Assembly: GCA_949948985.1 (NCBI GenBank) | Contig: CATLIG010000005.1 | Location: forward strand, 44,409-108,408 | Reading direction: 5' to 3' | Source: an uncultured Clostridia bacterium | GTDB lineage: Bacteria; Bacillota; Clostridia; Lachnospirales; CAG-274 | Length of the DNA stretch: 64,000 nt | Shown: piece after piece, positions 63,953-64,000 of the stretch | Position numbering within the stretch: the stretch's first letter is position 1 | Layout: every line of letters starts with the position of its first letter | Notes under the pieces: generated by a model | Database searches by the model: none | Told to the model about the DNA's origin: nothing | The model's input: only the letters and a program-made list of their open reading frames with translations | Program-made: the position numbers and the translations under genes

Positions 63953-64000
63953 TTTGTGATATAATTAAATTATATTTTTAATTTATTTTATGGAGTATTG

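Overview
The window is a low-G+C chromosomal segment of an anaerobic Gram-positive bacterium, most likely a member of the class Clostridia (Bacillota). This rests on the gene content and order: a cobalamin operon with hemB, the sporulation sigma factor SigH beside mrnC-rlmB-rae1, RemA next to gmk and rpoZ, the redox repressor Rex, an [FeFe]-hydrogenase-like sensor, strong AGGAGG ribosome binding sites with frequent TTG/GTG starts, and VanW proteins. The species cannot be named from the sequence alone. No rRNA, tRNA, CRISPR array, prophage or transposase gene was seen.

Layout. 1-9227 (+): late cobalamin biosynthesis (cbiA 3' end, cobU, cobS, a short cobU-like gene, cbiB, cobD, cbiP, hemB, cobO, cobT, cobC); most junctions overlap by a few bases, so this is one pathway block from cobyrinate amidation to lower-ligand attachment. 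9285-11234 (-): a fusion of ferredoxin, [FeFe]-hydrogenase-like and chemoreceptor signalling domains. 12174-14990 (+): a DMT transporter and two acyltransferase-like proteins. 15272-18321 (-): polyphosphate turnover (ppx, ppk1). 18801 (+): a gluconate 5-dehydrogenase-like SDR. 19906-22902 (-): two HtrA-type membrane proteases, one with its catalytic serine replaced by aspartate. 23555 (+): an amidase; 24590-26350 (-): rqcH. 26470-34225 (+): yicC, remA, gmk, rpoZ, priA, def, fmt and a membrane zinc peptidase. 34555-41919 (+): ispF, cysE, cysS, mrnC, rlmB, rae1, sigH, topB. 42308-45464 (+): a DUF1385 protein, prmC, prfA. 45692-46493 (-): two small conserved-looking proteins. 46808-51309 (+): a UvrD-like helicase, a 33-residue membrane peptide and an unrecognised 708-residue membrane protein. 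51808-53718 (-): an ABC-F ATPase. 54252 (+): rex. 55752-63832 (+): a surface-glycan and cell-wall block (O-antigen-ligase-like protein, UDP-sugar 4,6-dehydratase, PglC-like phosphoglycosyl transferase, two VanW-type proteins).

The most striking feature is what fills the gaps. Many intergenic stretches hold copies of at least five families of short, non-coding inverted-repeat elements, all apparently flanked by TA. I call them A (ends TAGTCAATCA), B (ends CAGCAATTCC), C (arms containing TTTTTAGTGCGAAACAATAA), D (ends GACCTGTT) and E (ends GACTTCTTTTGAAA). They are inserted into one another (B in A, A in B, A in C, D in C, B in E), and some run into coding sequence: the last 11 codons of ppk1 and probably the last 10 of gmk lie in the arm of a D element, and the hemB stop codon lies in a D end. 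TA flanks point to mobilisation by an IS630/Tc1-mariner-type transposase encoded elsewhere, which is an inference.
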